DNA from: Solimonas_A sp052035235
GTDB lineage: Bacteria > Pseudomonadota > Gammaproteobacteria > Nevskiales > Nevskiaceae
NCBI GenBank assembly: GCA_052035235.1
Contig: JBPOHT010000005.1
Location: 1-64,000, forward strand
Reading direction: 5' to 3'
DNA: 64,000 nucleotides
Below the pieces are notes generated by a model that saw only the letters and a list, made by a program, of their open reading frames with translations, was not told where the DNA came from and did not search any database. Shown piece by piece: positions 15,699-25,470 of this stretch. A program made the position numbers and the translations under genes. Position 1 is the stretch's first letter. Every line of letters begins with the position of its first letter.

Positions 15699-16871
15699 TT
15701 ACTCGAAGCGGTACGTCAGCCGGAACTGGATGCTCCAGTAGTCGATCAAAGCAGGGTTCTCCACGTCCACCTCCTTGAGCGCGAAATCCTTGCTGGCCTT
15801 GTAGTACTCGGCGCCGCCGCCGACGGCCCAGGGACCGATGGCCTTGCTCAGGTCCACGCGGGCGGAGAGTGCGCCGTAGGGCGAGAGGCGGTAGTCGCTG
15901 GAGGCGTAGCCGTCGCTACGCGCGCCGGCGTAGAAGGGCGCGTAGAAGTCGGCCTGGCTTTGCGAGTACCAGCGCAGCGAGGGCGTGAAGCGGATGTTGT
16001 CGGGCAGCACCTTGGCGAACGCGACTTCCACGGTGTGGGCGTCGATCTCCCAGTCGTCGCGGAAGTAGCGGTAGTCCAGGTGCAGGGCACCGTTGTACTG
16101 CGGCAGGTAGTGGCGCAGCTTGCCGCTGAGGGCCACCGACTGGCGGCTGTCGGGGCGGCTGTCGGCCACCAGGGTGCCGCCGACGGAGGCAAGCTTGTAG
16201 GGATCGCTGAGGAAGCCGTCGTGGTTCTGGTAGCTGATGCTGCCCTGCACGACGGTGTTGGCATTGAGCACCATGGCGGCGCCGCCGAACACGGTGATGC
16301 TGCGCTTGTCGTCCTTGGTGGTGCTGACCGGGGTGGTGCCCTGCGTGGGCTTGAGGGTGTCGTCGGAGTAGCCGAGGCCGCCGGTCCAGGTGATGCCGTT
16401 GCGCTCGTCCTCCAGCTCCAGCTCGACGCCGGCGTTGATGGCCTCGTAGTCGTCCTCGGTGGAGTAGCCGAGGCTGAAGGCGGTCTGGAACGGGGCGATG
16501 GGCAGGGAGTAGGTGCCCTGCACGTCGATGCGCTCCTCGCGGATGCTGGCGCCGCTCATCGTGACCAGCGGCTTGCCGTTGGCGTCGGGCGTGATGTACC
16601 AGGGCGAGGCGCCGCTCATGGTCTCGTAGGTGAGGTTCACGCCGATGGCGCGGTCGCCTTCCTGCGGCGCGACGACGCGGAACATGTGCGAGTAGATCTC
16701 GTAGCGGTCCGAGGCGCCGCTGCTCTTGTTGCTACCGGAGATGTCGCCTTCCTTGTAGTAGCTGAAGAGATAGTCGGACTGGATCTCGGCGGCCATGGCG
16801 GCGCCGGGCAGGGCCAGCGCGGCCTGCGTGAGTGCGGCCAGGGCCTTGGAGGTCTTGGTCTTGGTGGTCAT
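15699..16871 (-). CDS. DUF3570-family outer-membrane beta-barrel-like protein
   Basis: 390 residues. A signal peptide is seen (TQAALALPGAAMAA, cleavage about residue 28). The mature protein has alternating beta strands rich in Tyr and Gly, ending in SIQFRLTYRFE, a C-terminal aromatic residue pattern typical of outer-membrane barrels. It matches DUF3570 as I remember the family. It lies downstream of DUF4266 and TlpA-like genes, the usual company of this family. Role unknown. A link to exported redox or flavinylation systems is inferred from context only. Confidence 0.82.
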   Translation of the reverse strand: MTTKTKTSKALAALTQAALALPGAAMAAEIQSDYLFSYYKEGDISGSNKSSGASDRYEIYSHMFRVVAPQEGDRAIGVNLTYETMSGASPWYITPDANGKPLVTMSGASIREERIDVQGTYSLPIAPFQTAFSLGYSTEDDYEAINAGVELELEDERNGITWTGGLGYSDDTLKPTQGTTPVSTTKDDKRSITVFGGAAMVLNANTVVQGSISYQNHDGFLSDPYKLASVGGTLVADSRPDSRQSVALSGKLRHYLPQYNGALHLDYRYFRDDWEIDAHTVEVAFAKVLPDNIRFTPSLRWYSQSQADFYAPFYAGARSDGYASSDYRLSPYGALSARVDLSKAIGPWAVGGGAEYYKASKDFALKEVDVENPALIDYWSIQFRLTYRFE

Positions 16872-17048
16872 GCGTTGTTCCCCTGATTTCCTTGATCTGT
16901 TGGCGGTGTGGGCGCGCCCCTTGCCGCGGATTCGCTCTCTCTGGTGAGCAAGGCAAATCCTGGCTTGTGAAGTCGACGCCTTCGCGCCCTTCGCTACGCC
17001 AGGATCCCTGCCGCCCTGCGGCAGGGGCCCTCCACGCGGCGAAGGGCT

Positions 17049-17279
17049 TTAATTACAACCGCAACCGCCACCACCGATCGTGGCGCCGCCGCTGGCGGCT
17101 TCCTTGCTGAACTGCACCTGGCGGCGGTACTCGGACATCAGCGGGTCCGGCTCGAAGGCCATTTCGGACTTGGCGAGCGTGCCGCGCTGCCAGGGCTGCA
17201 CGTCCTGCCTGGCGGTAGTGGCGCAGCCGGACAGCAGCGAGACGGCGAGCAAAGCGCCGCAGAACAGGTTCAGCCTCAT
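17049..17279 (-). CDS. DUF4266-family small lipoprotein
   Basis: 76 residues. Lipobox LLSGC at about residue 19. The mature part has QPWQRGTLAKSEMAFEPDPL and ends in a Gly/Cys tail (GGATIGGGGCGCN), the hallmark of DUF4266. The Cys-Gly-Cys tail suggests redox or metal chemistry but nothing is proven. Its start overlaps the stop of the TlpA-like gene by four bases (ATGA), so translation is coupled. The DUF3570 gene follows after 177 bp. Confidence 0.88.
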   Translation of the reverse strand: MRLNLFCGALLAVSLLSGCATTARQDVQPWQRGTLAKSEMAFEPDPLMSEYRRQVQFSKEAASGGATIGGGGCGCN

Positions 17280-17770
17280 GGTTTCTCCCCCAGGGTTTTG
17301 TCGATCAGCGCTTCCAGCGCCGGTACATCCGAAGTCCTGAATCCTTCGTGCACGTAACGCACGATACCGTCACGCCCGATCAGGTAGCCAGTGGGCATGG
17401 TCGGCAGCTCGAAGCGCGCCGGCCAGGTGCCGGCAGGGTCGTAGACCACCGGGAAACTGACGGGGCGGCGCTTGAGTGCGCGGTCGGCCTCGGCGCGGTC
17501 GCTGTCCAGGTTGACGCCCAGCACCACCAGGCCACGCTTGGCCCATTGCTGGTAAATGCGGTCGTACTGCGGCATGGCCTGGCGGCAGGGCGCGCACCAG
17601 GACGCCCAGAAGTCCACGTAGACCACCTTGCCGCGATAGTCCTTGAGGTGGATGGCCTGCTGCGCGGCATTGGGCGCGGACAGCGACGGCGCGGCCTCGC
17701 CCGCCTTCACGGCATGGCTGACGGGTGATGCCAGCATCAGGGCCAGGGCCAAGCCCAGGGCGATTCGCAT
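17276..17770 (-). CDS. TlpA-like periplasmic thiol-disulfide oxidoreductase
   Basis: 164 residues from MRIALGLALAL, preceded by AGGAGAGAAGG. The longer ORF start was rejected because the signal peptide (ALMLASPVSHA) then sits correctly at the N-terminus. A thioredoxin fold is visible with the redox motif WCAPC in FWASWCAPCRQAMP, the cis-Pro region LPTMPTGYLI and a substrate loop. It is expected in the periplasm, keeping Cys residues reduced. It is the first gene of an operon with DUF4266 and DUF3570, and the Cys-rich DUF4266 tail is a possible client. Confidence 0.9.
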   Translation of the reverse strand: MRIALGLALALMLASPVSHAVKAGEAAPSLSAPNAAQQAIHLKDYRGKVVYVDFWASWCAPCRQAMPQYDRIYQQWAKRGLVVLGVNLDSDRAEADRALKRRPVSFPVVYDPAGTWPARFELPTMPTGYLIGRDGIVRYVHEGFRTSDVPALEALIDKTLGEKP

Positions 17771-17973
17771 CCTTCTCTCCTCCAATGGCACGGCCGCCGT
17801 CCCTCTGCGGGGATGGTCCACGGCATCATCGCATCCTCCCCGGGCCGGGGCGACGGGGCGATATTCCCAGCGGTCAGGCGATTGATAATTCAGGACAGCC
17901 GCGGCGGGATGGCCCCGGCGGAGTGCGGGCGCCGCCTGTGGCCGTTCTCATTTCAGGCCACGACTGCTGCGCC

Positions 17974-18546
17974 TCAGCAGGGCGCACCCGCGGCGCGCCA
18001 GGCCTGCAGCGCGTCCATGAACTGCGGGTGCGTCAGCGGCGGCAGCGTGCGCCCGGCGCCGGGGTTCCAGCCCCACAGCACCAGCGGATCGCTGCGCATG
18101 TGCTCCAGCAGGCTGTCGAGGCTGCGATCGCCATTGCGGCTGCGGTCGATCAGGGTCTGGCAGAGCTGGGTGACGGTGAGCCCTTCCCAACCCATGCTCA
18201 GCGGTGCCAGGTGCCAGTGCGGCGCGCCGGGGACGCCGGCATGGTCGATGTTGGTGTCCTGGTGGCAGGCCGCACACGGGAGCGTGGGCGCGCCGTGGCC
18301 GTCATCCCCGCGCATGACGAGCTGTGCGTGGCGGCGGCGCTCGTCACCCTGGCGCGGGAAGTCGGTGACGGTGTGGCAGTTCATGCAGCGCGGATGCCGG
18401 AGGACTTCGGCGATGGGGCCGAAGAGTGGGGAGGCGGTGGCGGGCAGGGTGAGGAGCAGCAGCGCCAGGACATGAAGACGCGGACGCAGCGGGGTTCGTG
18501 CGGTGCCTCGATACGCACTTCGCTTCGCGAAGAGGCTACTCGGCAT
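17974..18546 (-). CDS. Dihaem cytochrome c-like subunit of an isoquinoline-oxidoreductase-like complex
   Basis: 190 residues from MPSSLFAKRS, preceded by AAGGAA. GTG/ATG starts at 18585/18582 overlapping the upstream stop are also possible. A signal sequence follows (LHVLALLLLTLPATAS). Two CxxCH haem motifs are present (CMNCH, CAACH), with DTNIDHAGVPGAPHWHLAP between and after. It is periplasmic. The gene directly follows the molybdopterin and 2Fe-2S subunit genes, so it probably passes electrons from that enzyme to the respiratory chain. Confidence 0.82.
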   Translation of the reverse strand: MPSSLFAKRSAYRGTARTPLRPRLHVLALLLLTLPATASPLFGPIAEVLRHPRCMNCHTVTDFPRQGDERRRHAQLVMRGDDGHGAPTLPCAACHQDTNIDHAGVPGAPHWHLAPLSMGWEGLTVTQLCQTLIDRSRNGDRSLDSLLEHMRSDPLVLWGWNPGAGRTLPPLTHPQFMDALQAWRAAGAPC

Positions 18547-18581
18547 GAACGGTTCCTTGATGATGGAGAGAATCGACCACA

Positions 18582-20789
<2,208 letters not shown>

Positions 20790-20791
20790 GT

Positions 20792-21247
20792 TCAGAGCCC
20801 TTCGGCGACGCGGTGGATGGCGGCGCGGATGCGCGTGTACATGCCGCAGCGGCAGAGGTTGCCGGACATGGCCTGGTCGATGTCGCGGTCGGTGGGATGC
20901 GGGATGCGCTCCAGCAGCGCGGCGGCGGCCATCACCTGGCCGGACTGGCAGTAACCGCATTGCGGCACGTTCCGCTCGGCCCAGGCCTGCTGCACGCGGC
21001 GGCCGATCTCGCTGCCGCCGATGCCTTCCACAGTGGTGACCTCGCGCTCGCCCAGCGTGCCGCAGGGCAGCACGCAGGCACGTGCCGGCTGGCCATCCAC
21101 GTGCACGGTGCAGGCACCGCAGAGCGCGCGGCCGCAGCCGTACTTGGTGCCGGTGAGGCGCAGGTCGTCGCGCAGCACCCAGAGCAGCGGCTTGTCCTGC
21201 GGGGCGTCAACCGCGTGGTCGGCGCCATTGATTCGGATGGTGGGCAT
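20792..21247 (-). CDS. iorA: 2Fe-2S subunit, isoquinoline 1-oxidoreductase alpha-like
   Basis: 151 residues from MPTIRINGADHAVD. It carries both clusters of the xanthine-dehydrogenase small subunit: plant-type ferredoxin motif KYGCGRALCGACTVHVDG and the helical second cluster CGYCQSGQVMAAAALL with GNLCRCGMY. No signal peptide is present; it would be co-exported with the Tat-bearing large subunit. It is first in an operon with the molybdenum subunit and a dihaem cytochrome. Confidence 0.92.
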   Translation of the reverse strand: MPTIRINGADHAVDAPQDKPLLWVLRDDLRLTGTKYGCGRALCGACTVHVDGQPARACVLPCGTLGEREVTTVEGIGGSEIGRRVQQAWAERNVPQCGYCQSGQVMAAAALLERIPHPTDRDIDQAMSGNLCRCGMYTRIRAAIHRVAEGL

Positions 21248-21414
21248 CGGCGTGTCGGTGGGCAGGCGGCGAATGCTTGCCGCTGCCCCGGCGCCGCGCA
21301 CGGGCGGCGGCCGGACAGCCGGTTGATCTTCGCGGTCAGCGCACTATCGGCGGACGGCTACGGAGGGGCCATCGCCGCAGGGGCCAATCAGCGCTCGCGA
21401 CGGAAGCGGCGCGC

Positions 21415-21475
21415 GTAGCCCGGTTTGCCGCAGGCAAGCCGGGGCCCCGGCTTCGCTGCGCGAAACCGGGCTACG
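21415..21475. repeat. REP-like element, GTAGCCCGG family
   Basis: The ends GTAGCCCGGTTTGCC and GAAACCGGGCTAC are complementary, with an inner GC-rich inverted segment. It is related to 6621-6709. The remainder of the gap 21248-21492 shows nothing gene-like. Confidence 0.75.
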
Positions 21476-21492
21476 TCCTGTGCGAAGAGGCT

Positions 21493-22197
21493 TTATGCCT
21501 TGCGGCGGAAGGCGTCGTCGTAGAGCGCGAGGTCGGGCAGCGTCAACGGCTCGGCACCTTCGAAGCCGGGCGCCAGGCGGGCGCGCCACTGGTCCATCAG
21601 CGCGGCACGGGCCTCGGGCTTGAGGTAGGGCACGTGCCAGGCGGCGAAGGTGGGCAGCACGTCCATGCCGACGTAGCCGAGCGTGCCCTGGGTGATGGGC
21701 TTGAGCATGGCGGAGAGCTCGCCGTGCACGCCGCCTTCGCTGAGCATGTCCTCGCGGCCGCCCAGCGTCAGCGCGACCATGGCCTTCTTGCCGCGCATGC
21801 CGCCCTGGCCGTAGATGCGCTTGCCGCCGTAGAACACGCCGGAGATGAAGACGCGGTCGATCCAGCCCTTCATGATCGCCGGCACGGAGAACCAGAACAG
21901 CGGGAAGTTGAGGATCAACAGATCACAGGCCTTGACCTTCTCGATCTCGTCGCGGATCTGCGGATCGATGCTGCCGGCCTCGTAGGCGCTGCGCTGCTCC
22001 AGCGCGTAGGTCAGGTAGTCCGGGTTCTTGCGCGTGCCGAAGTCGGCGGCGCTGGCCACCGGGTTGAAGCCCTGCTGGTAGAGGTCCGACACGACCACGC
22101 TGTGGCCCTGTTCGCGCAGCACTTCGGCGGCGGTGCTGCACATGGAGGCGCAGAAGGACTGGGGCTCGGGATGGGCGTGGACGATGAGGACGTTCAT
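21493..22197 (-). CDS. NAD(P)H dehydrogenase (quinone)/flavodoxin-fold oxidoreductase
   Basis: 234 residues. The flavodoxin-like fold of the NQO1/KefF/MdaB group is visible: NVLIVHAHPEPQSF (FMN/FAD phosphate loop), VVVSDLYQQGFNPV, ACDLLILNFPLFWFSVPAIMKGWIDRVF and YGGKRIYGQGGMRGKKA. It probably reduces quinones with two electrons as a detoxifying enzyme. It is a single gene bordered by REP-like repeats on both sides, so a monocistronic unit is likely. Confidence 0.87.
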   Translation of the reverse strand: MNVLIVHAHPEPQSFCASMCSTAAEVLREQGHSVVVSDLYQQGFNPVASAADFGTRKNPDYLTYALEQRSAYEAGSIDPQIRDEIEKVKACDLLILNFPLFWFSVPAIMKGWIDRVFISGVFYGGKRIYGQGGMRGKKAMVALTLGGREDMLSEGGVHGELSAMLKPITQGTLGYVGMDVLPTFAAWHVPYLKPEARAALMDQWRARLAPGFEGAEPLTLPDLALYDDAFRRKA

Positions 22198-22276
22198 GGG
22201 GCGTGGAGTTCCTGTAAGACAGGAAGCTTATCCGAAGGGGCCGGATCGGGAAGTGATTCGAGGGACAAACCCCTTC

Positions 22277-22357
22277 GTCATGCCGGCGAAAGCCGGCATC
22301 CAGTCCCGGACAGGAGTAGCCCAGCGATGACTGGATACCGGCTTTCGCCGGTATGAC
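22277..22357. repeat. REP-like element, GCCGGCATCCAGTC family
   Basis: Complementary ends GTCATGCCGGCGAAAGCCGG and GGCTTTCGCCGGTATGAC flank a short middle. It lies just beyond the stop codon of the 42-residue ORF at 22369. Confidence 0.82.
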
Positions 22358-22368
22358 GTTTGGGATTC

Positions 22369-22497
22369 TTAATCGCTCGTCTCCAGCCGCCAGGCCTCCG
22401 GCGCCGCATCCGGCCGGCGCAGCAGGTGCCGGCGCAGCCAGCGCGCCGCCCCGGCGATGCCGAGCATGAGCAGCGAGCCGACGATGCAGCAGGCCAT
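22369..22497 (-). CDS. Short membrane peptide (42 aa) in the LDI-domain operon
   Basis: Starting ATG at 22497, only 2 bp after the TAG of the LDI-domain gene, the frame encodes MACCIVGSLLMLGIAGAARW, a single hydrophobic helix with two Cys, then a basic and acidic tail ending ETSD. Its position, frame and membrane character suggest a real co-translated small gene. I do not recognise it, and short length keeps confidence moderate. Confidence 0.5.
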   Translation of the reverse strand: MACCIVGSLLMLGIAGAARWLRRHLLRRPDAAPEAWRLETSD

Positions 22498-22499
22498 GG

Positions 22500-24527
22500 C
22501 TACTGGATCGGCACGACACGCAGGTCCTGCATGCGGTCCAGGTCCACGTGCAGGTTGGCGCGGCCCTGCGTGTCGGCGCGCAGGCTGGTCTCGGTGCCGC
22601 CGATCACGCGGTATTCCGCGCCGGGCCGCAGCTGCGACAGGCCCAGCGGGAAGCGCCCGCCGCCGGCACCGGGGGCCAGGCGCAGGAACAGGGCCTGGCC
22701 GTCGGACACGGCGCCGGCCACCAGCACCTGCGGGTAGTTGGCCTCCTGCAGCAGCGGGCCACGGCGCCAGGGCTCGGGCATGCCGACCGACACCAGGTCA
22801 TGGAAGCCGTTGCCGCGCAAGATGCGCGCGGCATGGATCACGGCGTGGGCGCTGACCGAGCCGCCCTTGTAATGACGCACGCCGCCAATCACTTCGCTCT
22901 CGAACTCGGCGTCGATGCGCGCGAGCAGGCCGTCGGCCACCTCGTCGTCGCCCATCTCGCGGGCGGAGGCGGCGACCAGGGCGTAGGTGGTGAGCAGGCT
23001 GCGGCGGTAGTTGCCGAAGTCGATCTTGTCCCAGCCGTTGACCTTGAGCTCCACCTGGCCGCGCTGCAGGCGGATCAGGTCGTGCCGCACGATCTCCCAG
23101 CTGCGGCGCGCGAGCTCCGGCAGTACGGGGTGGATGAACAGCGCGGTGACGGCGTCGGCCATGGTGGCGGTGAGCGCCGGCACGGTCATGCCGGTGTAGT
23201 ACTCGCGGATGGCGGTGATGCGGCCATTCTGCGTGATGAATTCGTTCTCCAGGCTGGCCTGGTAGCGCTCGCGCACTTCCTCCCACCAGTTCGTACCGAA
23301 ATGGCGGTCATGGCACTTGAGCGACAGGGCGCCGAAGTTGTTGCAGATGGGGTAGATCCAGCGCGGCTCGCAGGGGAACAAGCAGAACTCGGAGGCCGCC
23401 ATGTTGCGGCGGATGATCTGGCAGATGTCGGTGAAGCTGGACTCGTAGACCTCGCCGTTCGGGTGCTCCAGGCGGATCGAGCCAGGACGGCTGAAGCGCT
23501 CGTTGCCGGTGTTGCAGAGGTCGATGCCCAGCATGCCGCCGTACCAGCCGTAGTACATGATGTTGTCACGGGCGAAGGGGTCGGGGTCGCTGCGCAGGTT
23601 GCCCCACATGTTTTCCAGGCGCCAGTAGCTCCAGGCGCGGTGGTCCATCATCTTGCGGGCGAGGTTCTGCTGGCCCTGGTCGATGTAGCCACGGAAGGCC
23701 GGGGTGCGCGTGTAGGTGTGGATGCCCAGCATGTAGGACAGGTTGCAGACCTGGTAACGCTTCGCCGCCTCGCGGAACTCGTCGATGATGTCGAAGCCGC
23801 CGAAGTCCGGCACCGGCTGCAGCGAGCGGTCCAGCAGGAAGCGCCATAGCGGCAGGTCCTGTTCCTTCAGCGGCTCCACCTGGGGCAGGCCGGTGGTGGC
23901 GTCGAGCACGGTGGTGACGGTGGTGCGCTTGTCGGCCAGATAGCCGTTGATGCGCTCGCGCTCGGCGCGCAGCCAGGGCAGGCGGCGGCGCATGGTCACC
24001 ACGACGAGGGCCAGCGAGGCCAGCGCGCCCGCCGGCAGCCAGGCGCGGGTATCCGCCCAGAACGCGGTGGTGGCCAGCGCGCCGCTGCGGCACATGGCCA
24101 TCATGGAGACGATGCCGGCCGAGCCGGACCAATGGTCCATGGCGGCGGCGGCCATGGCGCTGCCGAGCCAGACGACGATCGGTGCCAGCAGATTGCCGGT
24201 GGCCACCCACAGGAACAGCGCGAGCAGGAACAGGACTACGGTGCCGGCGAACAGGCCGACGTGCAGCAGCGCCGCGCCGGCACCGCCGGCATGGAACAGG
24301 AAGCCGCCGCCGGGCACGACCAGGCCCAGCCCGAAGGAGGCCCATTGCGGATCGCTGCCCCAGGCCAGCGCGGTGCCCAGCGCCACCAGTGCCAGATACA
24401 CCAGCGCGGTGCGGCGCCAGCGGGCGCTCGTTACCGGCCCGGCCAGGCCCTTGCCCTCCGGGATCAAGGGAACGGGATCGCCCTGCGTGCGGTAGCCGTA
24501 GGCGTTCGTCGTGGTGGAGATATTCAC
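22500..24527 (-). CDS. Linalool dehydratase/isomerase-domain protein with N-terminal membrane domain
   Basis: 675 residues from a GTG that overlaps the upstream stop (GTGA), with GGGAG in front. Residues 35-190 hold four to five hydrophobic helices (ALVYLALVALGTALAW, VGLFAGTVVLFLLALFLWVA and others). From about residue 230 the chain resembles the Castellaniella linalool dehydratase-isomerase: RDNIMYYGWYGGMLG, then FPCEPRWIYPICNNFGALSL, with Cys386 and Cys395 spaced nine apart like that enzyme's active-site cysteines. A His of the reference enzyme (in its MYKGHLN motif) appears as Trp here, so the reaction may differ. It is coupled to an MpaB/Lcp-like oxygenase gene, suggesting isoprenoid-like substrates (inference). 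Confidence 0.8.
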   Translation of the reverse strand: MNISTTTNAYGYRTQGDPVPLIPEGKGLAGPVTSARWRRTALVYLALVALGTALAWGSDPQWASFGLGLVVPGGGFLFHAGGAGAALLHVGLFAGTVVLFLLALFLWVATGNLLAPIVVWLGSAMAAAAMDHWSGSAGIVSMMAMCRSGALATTAFWADTRAWLPAGALASLALVVVTMRRRLPWLRAERERINGYLADKRTTVTTVLDATTGLPQVEPLKEQDLPLWRFLLDRSLQPVPDFGGFDIIDEFREAAKRYQVCNLSYMLGIHTYTRTPAFRGYIDQGQQNLARKMMDHRAWSYWRLENMWGNLRSDPDPFARDNIMYYGWYGGMLGIDLCNTGNERFSRPGSIRLEHPNGEVYESSFTDICQIIRRNMAASEFCLFPCEPRWIYPICNNFGALSLKCHDRHFGTNWWEEVRERYQASLENEFITQNGRITAIREYYTGMTVPALTATMADAVTALFIHPVLPELARRSWEIVRHDLIRLQRGQVELKVNGWDKIDFGNYRRSLLTTYALVAASAREMGDDEVADGLLARIDAEFESEVIGGVRHYKGGSVSAHAVIHAARILRGNGFHDLVSVGMPEPWRRGPLLQEANYPQVLVAGAVSDGQALFLRLAPGAGGGRFPLGLSQLRPGAEYRVIGGTETSLRADTQGRANLHVDLDRMQDLRVVPIQ

Positions 24528-25399
24528 GTGCCGTCTCCCTGGTAACCAACCTTGTCGATCTGTGGGACGCCGCGGCCGTATTCGCGGCCGAAGAAATCGG
24601 TGATGTGGCGTTCCGGCGGGTCCGGCAGCAGGCGCTTGGCCAGGAACAGCGCGCGCACGCCCAGCGTGGCCATGGCGTTCTGGAAGGCGGTGGGCTCCGG
24701 CAGGCGCAGCAGGCGGCGCAGCTCGGGGTCGATAAGGGCGTGGAACACGCCGCTGCCGAAGCCTTGCAGCGGGGCGGGGAACCAGTAGCCCGCCCACTCT
24801 CGCGCCAGGGCCGCGGTGATGTCGCTGCACTCCGCCGTGGGCTCGAAGCGGCGGCGCTCGAAGTCCCGCATCCAGGCCAGGAACGCCGCGCGCGTGGGGG
24901 GGATGTCGCGGATCTGCATGAGCTCGCCGATGGCACGCCAGAAGCGGTACTGCGCTTCGCACTCCTTCTCCGACAGGCCGCCGCGGCCCATGTAGCGCTG
25001 CGAGATGCGCTCCGGCAGGCAGGACAGGGTCGCCAGGGTGTACAGCGACATTTCGTTCTCGATGGGGAAGTTGGCGTGGATGCGCAGCAGGCGGTCCACG
25101 ATGCGGCGCGTGGGCTCGCCCTCGCCATGGCGGTAGAGCTCGCCAAAGAAGGTCAGCGAGTCGAAGTTGCGCTTGCGCGTGTCGCGCAGGATCGGCCCGC
25201 GGCCGCCGCGGTGCAGGATGCGCGCCATCGCCGGCATGCCGACGTTGTAGACGAAGGCCGCCGAGAACAGTCCGTGCAGGAACATCGGCAAGCCGTAGAG
25301 CACCACGAACGACAGGTGGGCGATGCGGTGGTAATCCCGCTCCACGTCCAGGCCGGCGATCTCGTCCCGTGCCCAGGTCCAGGTCCGCTTTGCGGCCAT
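24524..25399 (-). CDS. Oxygenase MpaB/rubber-oxygenase (Lcp)-like protein, DUF2236
   Basis: 291 residues. The pattern of the DUF2236 family is visible: DYHRIAHLSFVVLYGLPMFLHGLFSAAFVYNVGMPAMARILHR, then RKRNFDSLTFFGELYRHG, and a long helical C-terminal half. Relatives include latex-clearing protein (haem-dependent polyisoprene cleavage) and MpaB (oxidative cleavage of a farnesyl side chain). No signal peptide is seen. The gene is first in an operon with the LDI-domain protein and faces a TetR gene across a perfect palindrome, so it is probably repressed until substrate appears. Confidence 0.78.
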   Translation of the reverse strand: MAAKRTWTWARDEIAGLDVERDYHRIAHLSFVVLYGLPMFLHGLFSAAFVYNVGMPAMARILHRGGRGPILRDTRKRNFDSLTFFGELYRHGEGEPTRRIVDRLLRIHANFPIENEMSLYTLATLSCLPERISQRYMGRGGLSEKECEAQYRFWRAIGELMQIRDIPPTRAAFLAWMRDFERRRFEPTAECSDITAALAREWAGYWFPAPLQGFGSGVFHALIDPELRRLLRLPEPTAFQNAMATLGVRALFLAKRLLPDPPERHITDFFGREYGRGVPQIDKVGYQGDGT

Positions 25400-25431
25400 G
25401 GCGTCTTCTCCTCTTGTACGAGACCCACCTT

Positions 25432-25453
25432 AATGCGACTATTTAGTCGCATT
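25432..25453. promoter_or_regulatory. TetR operator: perfect 10-bp palindrome
   Basis: AATGCGACTA and TAGTCGCATT are exact complements separated by TT, with a further half-site-like TTCGCATTA at 25457-25465. It is centred in the 71-bp gap between the divergent oxygenase (start 25399) and TetR (start 25471) genes, so one dimer or pair of dimers could control both. Confidence 0.8.
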
Positions 25454-25470
25454 CAATTCGCATTAGGCCC

